Of a DNA stretch of 48,272 nucleotides, positions 28,756-37,728 are shown piece after piece. How positions within the stretch are numbered: position 1 is the stretch's first letter; every line of letters starts with the position of its first letter. Origin of the DNA: an uncultured Hyphomicrobiales bacterium (GTDB taxonomy: Bacteria; Pseudomonadota; Alphaproteobacteria; Rhizobiales; Xanthobacteraceae). The stretch is taken from the NCBI GenBank assembly GCA_903839845.1, contig CAIMEA010000210.1:1-48272 (forward strand), in the 5' to 3' direction. The notes beneath the pieces are model-generated. The model ran no database searches. It saw only the letters and a list, made by a program, of their open reading frames with translations, and had not been told where the DNA came from. The position numbers were made by a program, and so were the translations under genes.

Positions 28756-30021
28756 CTAAAGCCAGCCGGGCAGCCTATCGAGCGCAATCAATTGGTCGAC
28801 TTCAAGGCGAGGCCGCACAACGGCCCATTGCGCGCCGTTGACCAGCACTTCCGGCACCAGAGCGCGGGTATTGTAGGTTCCGGCCTGCACCGCGCCATAG
28901 GCGCCGGCCGTCATCACCGCCAACAAAGCGCCATCGGCCGGTTCCGCCAGATCGCGGTCCCTGGCGAGGAAATCGCCGCTTTCGCAGACCGGGCCGACGA
29001 CATCGGCCTTGATGCGGCGCGATGACGCGGCCGGCTCATTGACCGGCCAGATCTCGTGATGCGCATCGTAAAGTGTCGGGCGAATGAGGTCGTTCATCGC
29101 CGCGTCGACGACGACGAAGTTCTTCGCCTCGCCGTGCTTCACGAACAAGACCCGCGTCACCAGAATACCGGCATTGCCGACGATCAACCGGCCCGGCTCG
29201 AAGATGAGACGGCAACCGAGATCGCGCGTCGCCTGCTTGACCACCGCGGCATAGGCGTCCGGCAGCGGCGGCGGCTCGTTGTCGTCGCGATACGGAATGC
29301 CCAAGCCCCCGCCGAGATCGACGTGCGAAATCGTGTGGCCGTCGGCGCGCAATTCGCGCACGAAATCGGCGAGCAGCGCGAAGGCATTGCCGAATGGGTC
29401 CAGATCAGTGATCTGGCTGCCGATATGCATGTCGACGCCGGCGACCTTGACGCCCGGCAGCGTCGCCGCGTGCGCATAGACCTCGCGCGCCCGGCTGATC
29501 GGAATGCCGAACTTGTTCTCGGCCTTGCCGGTGGCGATCTTGTGATGCGTCTTGGCGTCGACGTCCGGATTGACGCGCACCGAGATGTGCGCCGTGCGGC
29601 CTTTCGAAGCGGCGATCTGCGACAGCAGCGCGAGTTCCGGCTCGGACTCGACATTGATGCAGAGAATGTTCTCGTCGATCGCCAGCTCAAGTTCGCGCGC
29701 GGTCTTGCCCAACCCCGAGAACATGATCTTGTCGGCCGGAATGCCGGCTGCGCGCGCACGCTTCAACTCGCCTTCGGAAACGACGTCGGCGCCGGCGCCG
29801 AGCTTCGCGAGCGTCTTGATGACGGCCTGGTTGGAATTCGCCTTCATGGCGTAGCAGACCAGAGCATCGACATCGGCGAAGGCGGAAGCGAACACCTTGT
29901 AGTGGCGCTCGAGCGTGGCGGTCGAATAGCAGTAGAACGGCGTGCCGACCGTGTCCGCGAGGTCGTTGAGGTTCACCGCTTCGGCATGCAGGACGCCGCC
30001 GCGATAATCGAAGTAATGCAT
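28756..30021 (-). CDS. lysA: Diaminopimelate decarboxylase
   Basis: PLP enzyme that makes L-lysine from meso-diaminopimelate, the last step of the pathway. 421 aa, fold type III (alanine racemase-like). The PLP lysine is in CYAMKANSN near residue 60; the HIGSQ motif, the glycine-rich GGGLGIPY phosphate site, EPGR and the C-terminal CESGDFLARD and GAYG motifs are all present. The ATG at 30021 is preferred over a GTG three bases earlier. It is downstream of lptM on the same strand, in the alphaproteobacterial order argH-lptM-lysA-TIGR02302, here with three extra genes between argH and lptM. Confidence 0.97.
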   Translation of the reverse strand: MHYFDYRGGVLHAEAVNLNDLADTVGTPFYCYSTATLERHYKVFASAFADVDALVCYAMKANSNQAVIKTLAKLGAGADVVSEGELKRARAAGIPADKIMFSGLGKTARELELAIDENILCINVESEPELALLSQIAASKGRTAHISVRVNPDVDAKTHHKIATGKAENKFGIPISRAREVYAHAATLPGVKVAGVDMHIGSQITDLDPFGNAFALLADFVRELRADGHTISHVDLGGGLGIPYRDDNEPPPLPDAYAAVVKQATRDLGCRLIFEPGRLIVGNAGILVTRVLFVKHGEAKNFVVVDAAMNDLIRPTLYDAHHEIWPVNEPAASSRRIKADVVGPVCESGDFLARDRDLAEPADGALLAVMTAGAYGAVQAGTYNTRALVPEVLVNGAQWAVVRPRLEVDQLIALDRLPGWL

Positions 30022-30060
30022 CACACCAACATTCTAAATCTTGGGAAGCGACCAGCGCGC

Positions 30061-30378
30061 TCAGTTGAGCAGGACGTCGAGCGGGATGCGTTTCTGCGGG
30101 CCTTTCGGCGCCACCGGCTGACCATCCGGACCGACGCCGGTATAGCCGTCGACGGTCTCGCTACCGATCGGCGCCGTGCGTCCGGTCGAACTCATCATGT
30201 CCGGCATGTTCGGCTGGGCGACGCCGTCGAGCGACGCGCCGGGCGGCGGGTCGAGCGGACCCTTGCGGCCGCACGAGGCAAGGCCAAGTGCGGCGACCAG
30301 CACGCCGATCGCGGCGAGACGCAGAAGCGGGGGAGCGCGGAATGAGGGCAAGCTGTTGATCTCCAGGGCGGCGGTCAT
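30061..30378 (-). CDS. lptM: LptM-like lipoprotein
   Basis: 105-aa lipoprotein. A signal segment (about residues 18-34) ends with the lipobox LASC, and the mature protein starts CGRKGPLDPP, the sequence typical of LptM (YifL), a small lipoprotein that helps the LptD/LptE lipopolysaccharide translocon mature. The rest is Pro/Gly-rich and not conserved in style. In many bacteria this gene is next to lysA or argH, as here. The ATG at 30378 gives a somewhat long N-terminus; a later start is possible. Confidence 0.85.
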   Translation of the reverse strand: MTAALEINSLPSFRAPPLLRLAAIGVLVAALGLASCGRKGPLDPPPGASLDGVAQPNMPDMMSSTGRTAPIGSETVDGYTGVGPDGQPVAPKGPQKRIPLDVLLN

Positions 30379-30411
30379 CTTAGCAAAACAGGGATAAAAG
30401 GCGAAATCGGG

Positions 30412-30687
30412 TCATTCGATCGCGGATTGCCGGCCCGGCATGCGCCGGTCCGGGGCCTCGATGCCGTGCAGGCGCTCGCGCTGGGCTTCCAGCCAGGTCA
30501 GCCGCTTGAAGGCCTGTTTGCGGTCGTTGGAATTGGAGGCGGCGTTAAGCCGCCATTCGGCGCCCTCGACCAGCAATTCCAGCTGCGCCAGCGACAGCTT
30601 CTCGGCCTCGGCCTCGGTATTGGCGCCGCCTTTCAGCCGGCCCATTTTCGGCTCGTCGGACTTCACTTTTCCAAATTGCGCAGCCAT
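30412..30687 (-). CDS. Conserved-looking small protein, function unknown
   Basis: 91-aa charged protein. The middle (EAEKLSLAQLELLVEGAEWR ... DRKQAFKRLTWLEAQRERL) is predicted to be helical and could form a helical hairpin. No family was recognised. It lies between the lptM lipoprotein and the HigA-type antitoxin gene on the same strand, 15 bp after the latter, so it may be part of the toxin-antitoxin operon or simply be read through. Codon use resembles the neighbours. Confidence 0.55.
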   Translation of the reverse strand: MAAQFGKVKSDEPKMGRLKGGANTEAEAEKLSLAQLELLVEGAEWRLNAASNSNDRKQAFKRLTWLEAQRERLHGIEAPDRRMPGRQSAIE

Positions 30688-30702
30688 TTTTTCGCCTACG
30701 CC

Positions 30703-30987
30703 TTACGCCGCAGGCCGAACAACCTCAACCCGAACCGCAAGACCGGCGCGCGTGGCAAGGTTCATCAGCGTGTCGAGACTGAATTTGTCAATACGGCCCC
30801 GCAACAGGTCGTTCATCCTCGGTTGCGTGAGCCCGAGCCGCTTGGCGGCAGCGGTCTGAGTGAGCCCCCACCCCGCCACAGTCTCACGGATTGCAATCAT
30901 CATTTCCGACCTAGCCTTCATATTGACGACCTCGCCTCGCGCCGGCTCGATCGCATCCCATACACTTGCGAAACGCCGCTTCTTCAT
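30703..30987 (-). CDS. HigA-type antitoxin (XRE helix-turn-helix)
   Basis: 94-aa protein. The C-terminal ~65 residues are an XRE-type helix-turn-helix (MIAIRETVAGWGLTQTAAA ... GLTQPRMNDLLRGR ... FSLDTLMNLATRAGL) as in HigA2-like antitoxins. It overlaps the stop codon of the toxin gene by 4 bp (ATGA), in the toxin-first order normal for HigBA. It should neutralise the toxin and repress the operon by binding the palindrome upstream of the toxin gene. Confidence 0.88.
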   Translation of the reverse strand: MKKRRFASVWDAIEPARGEVVNMKARSEMMIAIRETVAGWGLTQTAAAKRLGLTQPRMNDLLRGRIDKFSLDTLMNLATRAGLAVRVEVVRPAA

Positions 30988-31313
30988 CGCGCCTCTCCGT
31001 GCTTCAGTTCCTTAAACCGCGCCTGCGCCAACAAGAGATCGCGGGCTGACGTGCGCTGCGTCTTCTTCTGAAACGCATGCAAGACATAGACGGCATCGGC
31101 CAAGTTAGCGACGAACACGATGCGATAGTCCCCGCTCGTATCCTTCACGCGAATTTCGCGAACGCCATGGCCAATCGTAGCCATCGGCTTCCAATCGTCC
31201 GGATCGAGACCGCGCTGGACCCGATGCAATTGATATCCTGAATTCCGCCTCGCCCGTTCGGGAAAGGTGCGCAACCGATCCAGTGAATCCCCGAGAAAGA
31301 CGACGGGTTTCAT
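30984..31313 (-). CDS. HigB/RelE-type toxin (Gp49 family)
   Basis: 109-aa protein with the RelE/ParE-like fold of the phage-derived Gp49 family. Typical parts: LRTFPERARRNSGYQL, the VREIRVKDTSGDYRIVFVA strand region with basic residues and the LHAFQKKTQRT segment that carries the Lys/Arg residues of the mRNA-cleaving site. Such toxins cut mRNA on the ribosome. The gene begins at an ATG only 8 bp after the -10 box, so its mRNA probably has almost no leader. It was placed between argH and lptM, which usually adjoin. Confidence 0.88.
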   Translation of the reverse strand: MKPVVFLGDSLDRLRTFPERARRNSGYQLHRVQRGLDPDDWKPMATIGHGVREIRVKDTSGDYRIVFVANLADAVYVLHAFQKKTQRTSARDLLLAQARFKELKHGEAR

Positions 31314-31320
31314 ATGGTGA

Positions 31321-31349
31321 TTATATCAGAATTGATATTAAAATCAAAC
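31321..31349 (-). promoter_or_regulatory. Promoter and operator of the toxin-antitoxin operon
   Basis: On the minus strand: -35 TTTGAT (31344-31349), 17 bp, -10 TATAAT (31321-31326). The palindrome ATATCA-GAAT-TGATAT (31324-31339) covers the -10 box and spacer, as expected for autorepression by the antitoxin. The toxin ATG is 8 bases after the -10 box. Confidence 0.75.
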
Positions 31350-31422
31350 GAGCAGATGCAACAATTACCGCACCGCCATGATTGCCCGTGCCGTCACCCC
31401 GATCAGGATGACGGACACATCA

Positions 31423-32814
31423 TTAAGACTTCTCTTTCTCCAGTTTCTTGAGCCACTTCTTGGCCTGCGCCTTGACGTTCTTCGGCGCGGTGCCGCCATA
31501 GCTGACCCGGCTTTTCACCGACTTGTCGACCGACAGCACGTCGAAGACGCCGTCGACAATGCGGGGCTCGATCGCCTGCATCTCGGCGAGCGACACCTTG
31601 TGCAGGGCGACGCCATCGGCCGCCGCCTTGGCGACGATGCGGCCGGTGATGTGGTGCGCGTCGCGGAACGGGATTTTCAAGGTGCGCACCAGCCAGTCGG
31701 CGAGATCGGTGGCGGTGGCATAGCCTTCGCCGGCCGCCTTCTTCATCTTGGCGGCATCGGGCACGAGATCGCCGACCATGCCGGTCATCGCCGCGATCGA
31801 CAGCGACAAAGCGGACAAAGCGTCCATGACGCCTTCCTTGTCCTCCTGCATGTCCTTGGCATAAGCGAGCGGCAATCCCTTCATGACGATGAGAATGCCG
31901 TTGAGCGCGCCGATGATGCGGCCGGTCTTGCCGCGCACCAGTTCGGCCGCGTCCGGGTTGCGCTTCTGCGGCATGATGGAAGAGCCGGTGGTGAACTTGT
32001 CGGACAGCTTGACCAGGCCGACGAGCGGCGAGGTCCACATCACGATTTCCTCGGCAAAGCGCGACAGATGCACCGAGGCAATCGACGCCGCCGCCAAAGT
32101 CTCCATGGCGAAGTCGCGGTCGGAGACGGCGTCGAGCGAATTGGCCGCCGGCCGGTCGAAGCCGAGCGCCTTGGCCGTCATGTCGCGGTCGAGCGGGAAC
32201 GACGTGCCGGCGAGCGCGGCCGAACCGAGCGGCATTTCGTTGAGCCGCTTGCGCGCGTCGGCGAAGCGGCCACGGTCACGCGCGGTCATCTCGACATAAG
32301 CCAAGAGATGATGCCCGAAGGTCACCGGCTGCGCCGTCTGCAAATGGGTGAAGCCCGGCATCACCGTGCCGGCGTGCTCAAGCGCCTTCTCGGCCAGCGC
32401 CAGCTGATAGGCGGCGAGCGCGGCGTCGATGGTGTCGATCGTATCGCGCATCCACAGCCGGAAATCGGTCGCCACCTGGTCGTTGCGCGAGCGCGCGGTG
32501 TGCAGGCGGCCGGCCGACGGGCCGATGAGATCGGTCAGCCGGCTCTCGACGTTCATATGAATGTCTTCGAGCGCGCGCTTGAAGGTGAAAGTGCCGCCCT
32601 CGATCTCTGACAAAATCGTGTCCAGGCCCTTGGCGATGTTTTTCGCATCGTCCGCCGCAATGATGCCTTGCTTGGCCAGCATGTCGGCATGGGCTTTGGA
32701 CGCGGCGATGTCCTGACGGTACAAGTGCCGATCGAAGTCGATGGAGGCGTTGATTTCCTCCATGATGGCGTCGGGGCCGGACGCGAAACGCCCGCCCCAC
32801 ATTTTGTTGCTCAT
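31423..32814 (-). CDS. argH: Argininosuccinate lyase
   Basis: Cleaves argininosuccinate to arginine and fumarate, the last arginine step. 463 aa, typical length. The superfamily signature [12 protein letters not shown] with the catalytic Ser loop is near residue 280; [13 protein letters not shown] near 105 and [10 protein letters not shown] near 155 (catalytic His) are also present. The ATG at 32814 follows directly after the divergent tlpA promoter region. The expected partner order lptM-lysA is kept further downstream, but a toxin-antitoxin pair and a small unknown gene lie between. Confidence 0.97.
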   Translation of the reverse strand: MSNKMWGGRFASGPDAIMEEINASIDFDRHLYRQDIAASKAHADMLAKQGIIAADDAKNIAKGLDTILSEIEGGTFTFKRALEDIHMNVESRLTDLIGPSAGRLHTARSRNDQVATDFRLWMRDTIDTIDAALAAYQLALAEKALEHAGTVMPGFTHLQTAQPVTFGHHLLAYVEMTARDRGRFADARKRLNEMPLGSAALAGTSFPLDRDMTAKALGFDRPAANSLDAVSDRDFAMETLAAASIASVHLSRFAEEIVMWTSPLVGLVKLSDKFTTGSSIMPQKRNPDAAELVRGKTGRIIGALNGILIVMKGLPLAYAKDMQEDKEGVMDALSALSLSIAAMTGMVGDLVPDAAKMKKAAGEGYATATDLADWLVRTLKIPFRDAHHITGRIVAKAAADGVALHKVSLAEMQAIEPRIVDGVFDVLSVDKSVKSRVSYGGTAPKNVKAQAKKWLKKLEKEKS

Positions 32815-32859
32815 CGTCCTGCTCTTATCGCCGATCTTGACCTTAAGGTTTCGCCGCGC

Positions 32860-33543
32860 ATGACCGAACGCCCGTCCAGAAAACCCGCCATCAGGCGGCT
32901 CGTCCTCGTCCTCATCGGTGGACTCGCAGGCGTCGCGGTCGGTCTGGCCGGGGTATACGGGATAGCAGCCCTGACAGGCAATCTGTTCGGCGGGCCGCCC
33001 AAGGACATGGCAAAGGACGTTATTTGCCGGCCGGCGGTCGCCCTGGCGGCGAAAATCGCCCCGCTGGCGACCGGGGAAGTTGCCGCGGTCATTGTCGCCA
33101 AGAGCCCGCTCAAGGTGCCCAACCTCGCTTTCCAGGACGCCGACGGACGACCGCTGGCGCTGGATAACTGGCGCGGCCGCACCGTGCTGCTCAACCTGTG
33201 GGCCACCTGGTGCGTGCCCTGCCGCAAGGAAATGCCGTCGCTCGAAGCGCTGGAAAAGAAGTTCGGCGGGCCTAACTTCGAGGTGGTCACGGTCAATATA
33301 GACACCCGCGACCCGGACAAGCCGAAAGCCTGGCTCAAGGAAGTCGGCATCAGCGGGCTGAAATATTACGCCGATCCGAACGCCAAGACCTTCCAGGATT
33401 TGAAGTCAGCCGGCCGCGCTCTAGGCATGCCGACAACCGTGCTGATCGACCCGCAAGGCTGCGAAATCGGCACCATTGCCGGGCCCGCCGAATGGGCGAG
33501 CGACGACGCGGTCAAGCTGATCGAGGCGGCTTTGAAAGGCTGA
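32860..33543 (+). CDS. tlpA: TlpA family thioredoxin-like disulfide reductase
   Basis: 227-aa membrane-anchored thioredoxin. One membrane helix (residues ~16-37) is followed by a periplasmic thioredoxin domain with the WCVPC active site near residue 118 and the cis-Pro in GMPTTVLID. In rhizobia TlpA reduces periplasmic partners for cytochrome oxidase assembly, including SCO-type proteins; a SCO1 gene is in this window at 41752. The ATG at 32860 fits the membrane anchor. The frame is open upstream but there it overlaps argH on the other strand and is rejected. Confidence 0.92.
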   Translation: MTERPSRKPAIRRLVLVLIGGLAGVAVGLAGVYGIAALTGNLFGGPPKDMAKDVICRPAVALAAKIAPLATGEVAAVIVAKSPLKVPNLAFQDADGRPLALDNWRGRTVLLNLWATWCVPCRKEMPSLEALEKKFGGPNFEVVTVNIDTRDPDKPKAWLKEVGISGLKYYADPNAKTFQDLKSAGRALGMPTTVLIDPQGCEIGTIAGPAEWASDDAVKLIEAALKG

Positions 33544-33551
33544 AAAGGCCC

Positions 33552-33974
33552 TTAGGCTGTGGTGTCGGTGGTGGTGCCGGTGTCGGCGGTCGTCGTCGAC
33601 GTATCAACCAGGACCACCGGCGGCAGGGTGTAGACGTAATATTTCTGTTTCAGCTTGGCGGCGATGCTGGCCTTATTGACGGACGCCTGCGCGCTGTCGA
33701 TCTGCTTGATAAGCGATTCGCTCTGAGCCTTTTTCTGCGCGTTGATACGGCTCATCGCCGCCTTCACAGCGAGCTTCGCCGCGCTCGAAATATTGCTCAG
33801 TGCGGCGTCCTGGAAAGGTGAGGCCGTGGATGCGCCCGATATCGAGGTCGCCATTAAGGATGAAACTTTCGAACTTGTACTTTGTGACTGCTTAAGGACC
33901 GCAGCGCCGGTCGAACTGACGCCAGTCTGAGACGATGAATATCCGTAGCTGCTGCTGATCATTTCTGGGCCCAA
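33552..33974 (-). CDS. Ser/Thr/Ala-rich protein, function unknown
   Basis: 140 aa (128 from an ATG at 33962). The N-terminal half is rich in Ser, Thr, Ala and Gly, the middle (ISSAAKLAVKAAMSRINAQKKAQSESLIKQIDSAQ) is strongly helical and the C-terminus is Thr/Asp-rich (TTTADTGTTTDTTA). No signal peptide or family was recognised. It converges with tlpA, 8 bp apart. Regular codon use supports a real gene, but the function is open. Confidence 0.55.
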   Translation of the reverse strand: MGPEMISSSYGYSSSQTGVSSTGAAVLKQSQSTSSKVSSLMATSISGASTASPFQDAALSNISSAAKLAVKAAMSRINAQKKAQSESLIKQIDSAQASVNKASIAAKLKQKYYVYTLPPVVLVDTSTTTADTGTTTDTTA

Positions 33975-34032
33975 GTTTGAGATGACGCTAAGCGCGTAAA
34001 GTTAACGGACACTTAGATTGCGCCGCGGCCCC

Positions 34033-34073
34033 TTGACGCGGGCACGGCCCGGCCTATACTTAACCATATGGTT
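34033..34073 (+). promoter_or_regulatory. Promoter and operator of the ArsR-SRPBCC operon, leaderless start
   Basis: -35 TTGACG (34033-34038), 16 bp, -10 TATACT (34055-34060). The expected transcription start falls at or just before the ATG (34068), so the mRNA is probably leaderless. A perfect 12-bp palindrome AACCATATGGTT (34062-34073) covers the start codon and would suit binding by the ArsR-type regulator itself. Confidence 0.7.
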
Positions 34074-34502
34074 TACTATTCACCCGCGAGCCTCGACCGC
34101 ACCTTCGCCGCTTTGGCCGACCCGACACGCCGGGCCCTGCTGGCGCGGATGAGCGAAACCGACGCCATTTCGGTCAGCGAACTGGCCGAACCCTTCGCCA
34201 TGTCCTTGCCGGCGGTGATGAAACATCTCGACGTGCTGGCCGCCGCCGGCCTGGTCGCGCGCGAAAAGAACGGCCGCATCGTCTCCTGCCGGCTGGAGGC
34301 CGGGCCCATGCAGGAAGCGAACGACTGGCTCAACCGCTACCAGCGGTTCTGGAACCAACGTCTCGATCAACTCGCCGCGTTTTTGGAGGAGGAAGAAGCA
34401 TGTCCACAGCCACCGCCGTCAAACCAAGTCTCACCATCAAGCGCCGCTTCAACGCCGGCCCGGCAAAAGTTTTCGCCGCCTGGACCGACCCGGAAAAAAT
34501 GA
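34068..34502 (+). CDS. ArsR family transcriptional regulator
   Basis: 144-aa winged-helix protein. The DNA-binding part is residues ~8-85: FAALADPTRRALLARM ... VSELAEPFAMSLPAVMKHLDVLAAAGLV. No metal-binding Cys motif is visible, so it is probably not a metal sensor; ArsR proteins encoded next to SRPBCC genes form a common pair. The last ~35 codons overlap the SRPBCC gene by 103 bp in another frame and are Pro/Ser-rich, unlike usual ArsR ends. That tail could be real, or a frameshift or early stop could end it. It has a leaderless-type promoter with a palindrome over the start codon. Confidence 0.88.
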   Translation: MVYYSPASLDRTFAALADPTRRALLARMSETDAISVSELAEPFAMSLPAVMKHLDVLAAAGLVAREKNGRIVSCRLEAGPMQEANDWLNRYQRFWNQRLDQLAAFLEEEEACPQPPPSNQVSPSSAASTPARQKFSPPGPTRKK

Positions 34503-34840
34503 TGCGCTGGATGGGACCGCCGTCCATCATCCGCTGTGAGGTTGAGAACGATCTGCGCGTCGGCGGCCGCTATCACATCAAGATGGTGGTGCCCGACGAT
34601 GAGCATAATGTCAGCGGCGTCTATCGCGAGATCGTGCCGAACGAAAAGGTGGTTTTCACCTGGGCGTGGATATCGACGCCGGAACGTGAATCGCTGGTGA
34701 CCGTGACCATCAAACCGGATGGCGACGGCAGCCTGATGACGCTGCAACACGAGCAGTTCTTCGACGAGACCGCGCGCGATAATCACAACAAGGGCTGGAC
34801 CGCGATCATGGATCGGCTCGCAAACTTTGTGGAGGCGTAA
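34400..34840 (+). CDS. SRPBCC (AHSA1-like) domain protein
   Basis: 146-aa START-like lipid/ligand-binding fold protein. Characteristic parts are RRFNAGPAKVFAAWTDPEKMMRWMGP at the N-terminus, VGGRYHIKM, GVYREIVPNEKVVFTW and the C-terminal TLQHEQFFDETARDNHNKGW. Functions of this group are mostly unknown. The ATG at 34400 has GGAGGA about 9 bases upstream and overlaps the ArsR gene by 103 bp. The next gene starts at the first base after its stop codon, so translation is coupled. Confidence 0.92.
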   Translation: MSTATAVKPSLTIKRRFNAGPAKVFAAWTDPEKMMRWMGPPSIIRCEVENDLRVGGRYHIKMVVPDDEHNVSGVYREIVPNEKVVFTWAWISTPERESLVTVTIKPDGDGSLMTLQHEQFFDETARDNHNKGWTAIMDRLANFVEA

Positions 34841-35218
34841 ATGGCACACGGCAATTTTGTCTGGAACGAACTGGTGACGCACGATGTCGCCAAGGCGAAA
34901 AAGTTCTACGCCGAGGTCATGGGCTGGACCTACGACGCCATGCCCGGCGCCGGCGGCGACACTTACTGGATCGTCAAATTGGGCGATGTGCGCATCGGCG
35001 GCATCTTTCCGGCCGAAGGCCCGCAATGGGCCAGTGTGCCGGAAGGCTGGCTGTCCTACATCGCCGTCGACGACGTCGATGCGCGGGTGAAGAAGGCGCT
35101 GGCGCTCGGCGCCAAATTGATGCGGCCGATTTTCGACGTTCCCAATATCGGGCGCATCGCCATTCTCACCGAACCGGGCGGCGCCGGCATCGGCTGGATC
35201 ACGCCTTTGCCGATGTAA
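34841..35218 (+). CDS. VOC family protein (glyoxalase/bleomycin resistance-like)
   Basis: 125-aa vicinal-oxygen-chelate fold protein. It starts FVWNELVTHDVAKAKKFYAEVMGW and has the second half VDDVDARVKKALALGAKLMRP and LTEPGGAGIGW typical of the family. Its possible metal ligands differ from classic glyoxalase I, and the substrate is unknown. ATG follows the SRPBCC stop codon with no gap (TAAATG). It is in the same operon as the ArsR and SRPBCC genes. Confidence 0.9.
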   Translation: MAHGNFVWNELVTHDVAKAKKFYAEVMGWTYDAMPGAGGDTYWIVKLGDVRIGGIFPAEGPQWASVPEGWLSYIAVDDVDARVKKALALGAKLMRPIFDVPNIGRIAILTEPGGAGIGWITPLPM

Positions 35219-35269
35219 GCAGCGACGGCATCGGCTAGACTTGGTGCAATAGACAAGCAGGGGGATGAC

Positions 35270-35656
35270 ATGACGCTCTCGATTACGGCCATCTACGCCG
35301 CCATTCTCGCGCTCATTATTCTGGCGCTCGGCGTCAACGTCACCATGCACCGCGTCAAGCTGCGGATCTCGCTCGGCGACGGCGGCAACCCGCAGATGCT
35401 GCGCATGATCCGCCTGCATGCCAACGCGATCGAATACGTTCCGATCGCGGTGGTGCTGATGGCGATCTACGAAGTCAACGGCGGCTGGCATTGGGCGCTG
35501 CACATCGTCGGCATCGCGCTGGTCGCCGGACGCCTGATTCAAACCGCCGGCATGTGGACGACGGATGTCGCGGGCGCGGGTCGCAAGGTCGGCCAATCGC
35601 TGACGACGCTGTCGATCGCCGCGCTGGCGGTGCTCAATCTGGCGAAGGTGATGTAA
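35270..35656 (+). CDS. MAPEG family membrane protein
   Basis: 128-aa protein with four predicted membrane helices. The family hallmarks are the helix ILALIILALGVNVTMHR, the loop motif RMIRLHANAIEYVPIAVVLMAIYE (His-Asn-Glu) and the third helix ALHIVGIALVAGRLIQTAG. MAPEG proteins include glutathione-dependent membrane enzymes; bacterial ones are mostly uncharacterised. AGGGGG stands 6 bases before the ATG. The gap of 51 bp to the VOC gene suggests the same transcript. A GC-rich repeat follows. Confidence 0.9.
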   Translation: MTLSITAIYAAILALIILALGVNVTMHRVKLRISLGDGGNPQMLRMIRLHANAIEYVPIAVVLMAIYEVNGGWHWALHIVGIALVAGRLIQTAGMWTTDVAGAGRKVGQSLTTLSIAALAVLNLAKVM

Positions 35657-35659
35657 GCC

Positions 35660-35790
35660 CTGTCCCGGGCGCGGCGCAGCGTGAACGCAGTGAACGGTGC
35701 GCCGCAGAACCGGGATCGTTACGGTTTCGGAATATGGAACGGCCCCGGCTCTGCGCGGCGGCATTTCATGCCGCGGCGCGTCCGGGGCAG
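35660..35790. repeat. GC-rich intergenic palindromic repeat
   Basis: TGTCCCGGGCGCGGCGC at the left is matched in inverted form by GCGCGTCCGGGGCA-type text at the right, with CGGCGCAGCGTGAACGCAGTGAACGGTGCGCCG hairpin features between. It lies between the convergent MAPEG and hbd genes. It resembles the other dispersed repeats of the window. Confidence 0.6.
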
Positions 35791-35794
35791 GTCA

Positions 35795-36679
35795 TCACCG
35801 CGTCGGCACCGGCTTTTCGCCGCGATAGTCGTAGAAGCCGCGCTGGGTCTTGCGGCCGAGCCAGCCGGCCTCGACATATTTCACCAGCAGCGGGCACGGC
35901 CGGTATTTTGAATCGGCCAGGCCTTCGTGCAGCACCTGCATCACCGACAGGCAGGTGTCCAAGCCGATGAAGTCGGCGAGTTCGAGCGGCCCCATCGGAT
36001 GATGCGCGCCGAGCCGCATGGCGGTGTCGATCGCCTCGACGTTGCCGACGCCTTCATACAGCGTGTAGATCGCCTCGTTGATCATCGGCAGCAGGATGCG
36101 GTTGACGATGAAGGCCGGGAAATCTTCCGACACAGCGATCTGCTTGCCGAGCTTGCGCACGAAAATCTTGCTCGCCTCGAAGGTCGAGTCGTCGGTGGCG
36201 ATGCCGCGAATGACCTCGACCAGCTCCATCAGCGGCACCGGATTCATGAAATGAATGCCGATGAAGCGTTCCGGACGATCGGTCGATGACGCCAGCCGCG
36301 TGATCGAGATCGACGAGGTGTTGGTGGCGATGATGGCTTCCGGCCTGAGCGAGGCGCACAGCTCGGAGAAGATCTTGCGCTTGGCTTCTTCCTTTTCGAT
36401 CGCGGTCTCAATCACCAGATCGCAGGTCGCCAGATCGTCGTATTTTTCCGCCGCCTTGATGCGCGACAAGGCCGCCTTTCGCTCATCCTCGGTGATCAGC
36501 TTCTTGGCGACCTGCTTGGCCATGTTGCCGTTGATGGTGGCGAGGCTGGCCTTGATGCGGTCGGGCGCGACGTCGTTCAACATCACGTCGAACCCGGCGA
36601 GCGCGCAGACATGGGCGATGCCGTTGCCCATCTGCCCCGCGCCGACCACGCCAATCGTCTGAATATTGACCGCCATCAT
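35795..36679 (-). CDS. hbd: 3-hydroxybutyryl-CoA dehydrogenase
   Basis: NAD(P)-dependent oxidation of 3-hydroxyacyl-CoA to 3-ketoacyl-CoA, in butanoate or fatty-acid metabolism. 294 aa. N-terminal NAD-binding motif [13 protein letters not shown], then [10 protein letters not shown] and the catalytic [17 protein letters not shown] with His near residue 140, and a C-terminal helical domain with [19 protein letters not shown]. Two adjacent ATG codons (36679 and 36676) could start it. It is the last gene of the etfB-etfA-hbd group; together they can pass electrons from acyl-CoA oxidation to the quinone pool. Confidence 0.94.
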   Translation of the reverse strand: MMAVNIQTIGVVGAGQMGNGIAHVCALAGFDVMLNDVAPDRIKASLATINGNMAKQVAKKLITEDERKAALSRIKAAEKYDDLATCDLVIETAIEKEEAKRKIFSELCASLRPEAIIATNTSSISITRLASSTDRPERFIGIHFMNPVPLMELVEVIRGIATDDSTFEASKIFVRKLGKQIAVSEDFPAFIVNRILLPMINEAIYTLYEGVGNVEAIDTAMRLGAHHPMGPLELADFIGLDTCLSVMQVLHEGLADSKYRPCPLLVKYVEAGWLGRKTQRGFYDYRGEKPVPTR

Positions 36680-36757
36680 TTTATCCGATCGATGCGAAAT
36701 TGCTTCGCTCTTTTACGACGAACCGAACTTGCGCGCCACCACGCTGTACGAAAGCAC

Positions 36758-37702
36758 TTAACGTCCGATTTTGCCCAATTCCACGGCCAATTCCGGCAGC
36801 GCCGTATAAAGATCGGCGACCAGGCCGTAATCGGCGACTGCAAAGATTGGCGCTTCCTCGTCCTTGTTGATGGCGACGATGACCTTCGAGTCCTTCATGC
36901 CGGCGAGATGCTGGATGGCGCCGGAAATGCCGACGGCGATGTAGAGATCGGGCGCGACCACCTTGCCGGTCTGGCCGACCTGCCAGTCGTTCGGCGCATA
37001 GCCGGCATCGACCGCGGCGCGCGAGGCGCCCATCGCCGCCCCTAACTTGTCGGCGACCGGCTCGATATAGGTCGTGAAGTTCTCGCGGTTCTGCATGGCG
37101 CGGCCGCCGGAGATGATGATCTTGGCCGAGGTCAGTTCGGGACGATCCGACTTCGACAACTCCTCGCCGACGAAAGACGACAAAGCCGGATCGGCGGCGG
37201 CGGTTGCGTTCTCGACCGGCGCGGAGCCGCCGGCACCCGCCGCGGCGAAGGTCGAGGTGCGCACGGTGATGACTTTCTTGGCGTCGAGCGATTTGACGGT
37301 CTGGATGGCGTTGCCGGCATAGATCGGCCGCTCGAAAGTGTCGGGCGCAATCACCTTGGTGATTTCGGAAATCTGCATGACATCGAGCAGAGCGGCGACG
37401 CGCGGCATGACATTCTTGCCGTTGGTGGTCGCGGCCGAGACGATGGCGTCGTAAGAGCCGGCGAGCGACACGATCAAAGCCGCCAGAGGTTCGGCGAGAT
37501 GATGTTCGTAAGCAGCGGCATCGGCGAGCAGAACCTTGGCAACGCCATCGAGCTTGGCCGCGGCGTCGGCCGCCGCCTTGGCATCCTTGCCGGCGACCAG
37601 AACATGGACGTCGCCGCCCAAAGCCTTGGCGGCGGTGAGCGCCTTGGTGGTGGCATCTTTCAGCGACTTGTTGTCGTGCTCGGCGAGAAGAAGCGTGGCC
37701 AT
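36758..37702 (-). CDS. etfA: Electron transfer flavoprotein alpha subunit
   Basis: 314-aa FAD-binding subunit of the ETF heterodimer, which collects electrons from acyl-CoA dehydrogenases. The C-terminal FAD-binding domain is clear: [49 protein letters not shown] and [10 protein letters not shown]. The N-terminal part has the ETF fold shared with EtfB. The ATG at 37702 is chosen because the open frame upstream runs through a dispersed repeat. A 119-bp palindromic element separates it from etfB. Confidence 0.96.
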   Translation of the reverse strand: MATLLLAEHDNKSLKDATTKALTAAKALGGDVHVLVAGKDAKAAADAAAKLDGVAKVLLADAAAYEHHLAEPLAALIVSLAGSYDAIVSAATTNGKNVMPRVAALLDVMQISEITKVIAPDTFERPIYAGNAIQTVKSLDAKKVITVRTSTFAAAGAGGSAPVENATAAADPALSSFVGEELSKSDRPELTSAKIIISGGRAMQNRENFTTYIEPVADKLGAAMGASRAAVDAGYAPNDWQVGQTGKVVAPDLYIAVGISGAIQHLAGMKDSKVIVAINKDEEAPIFAVADYGLVADLYTALPELAVELGKIGR

Positions 37703-37728
37703 GATCAGATTACTCCCGCGCACAAACA

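Noticed and set aside
32668-32859. N-terminal extension of TlpA
   Set aside because: The extra codons lie opposite the start of argH and before the membrane anchor; the ATG at 32860 is a better start.
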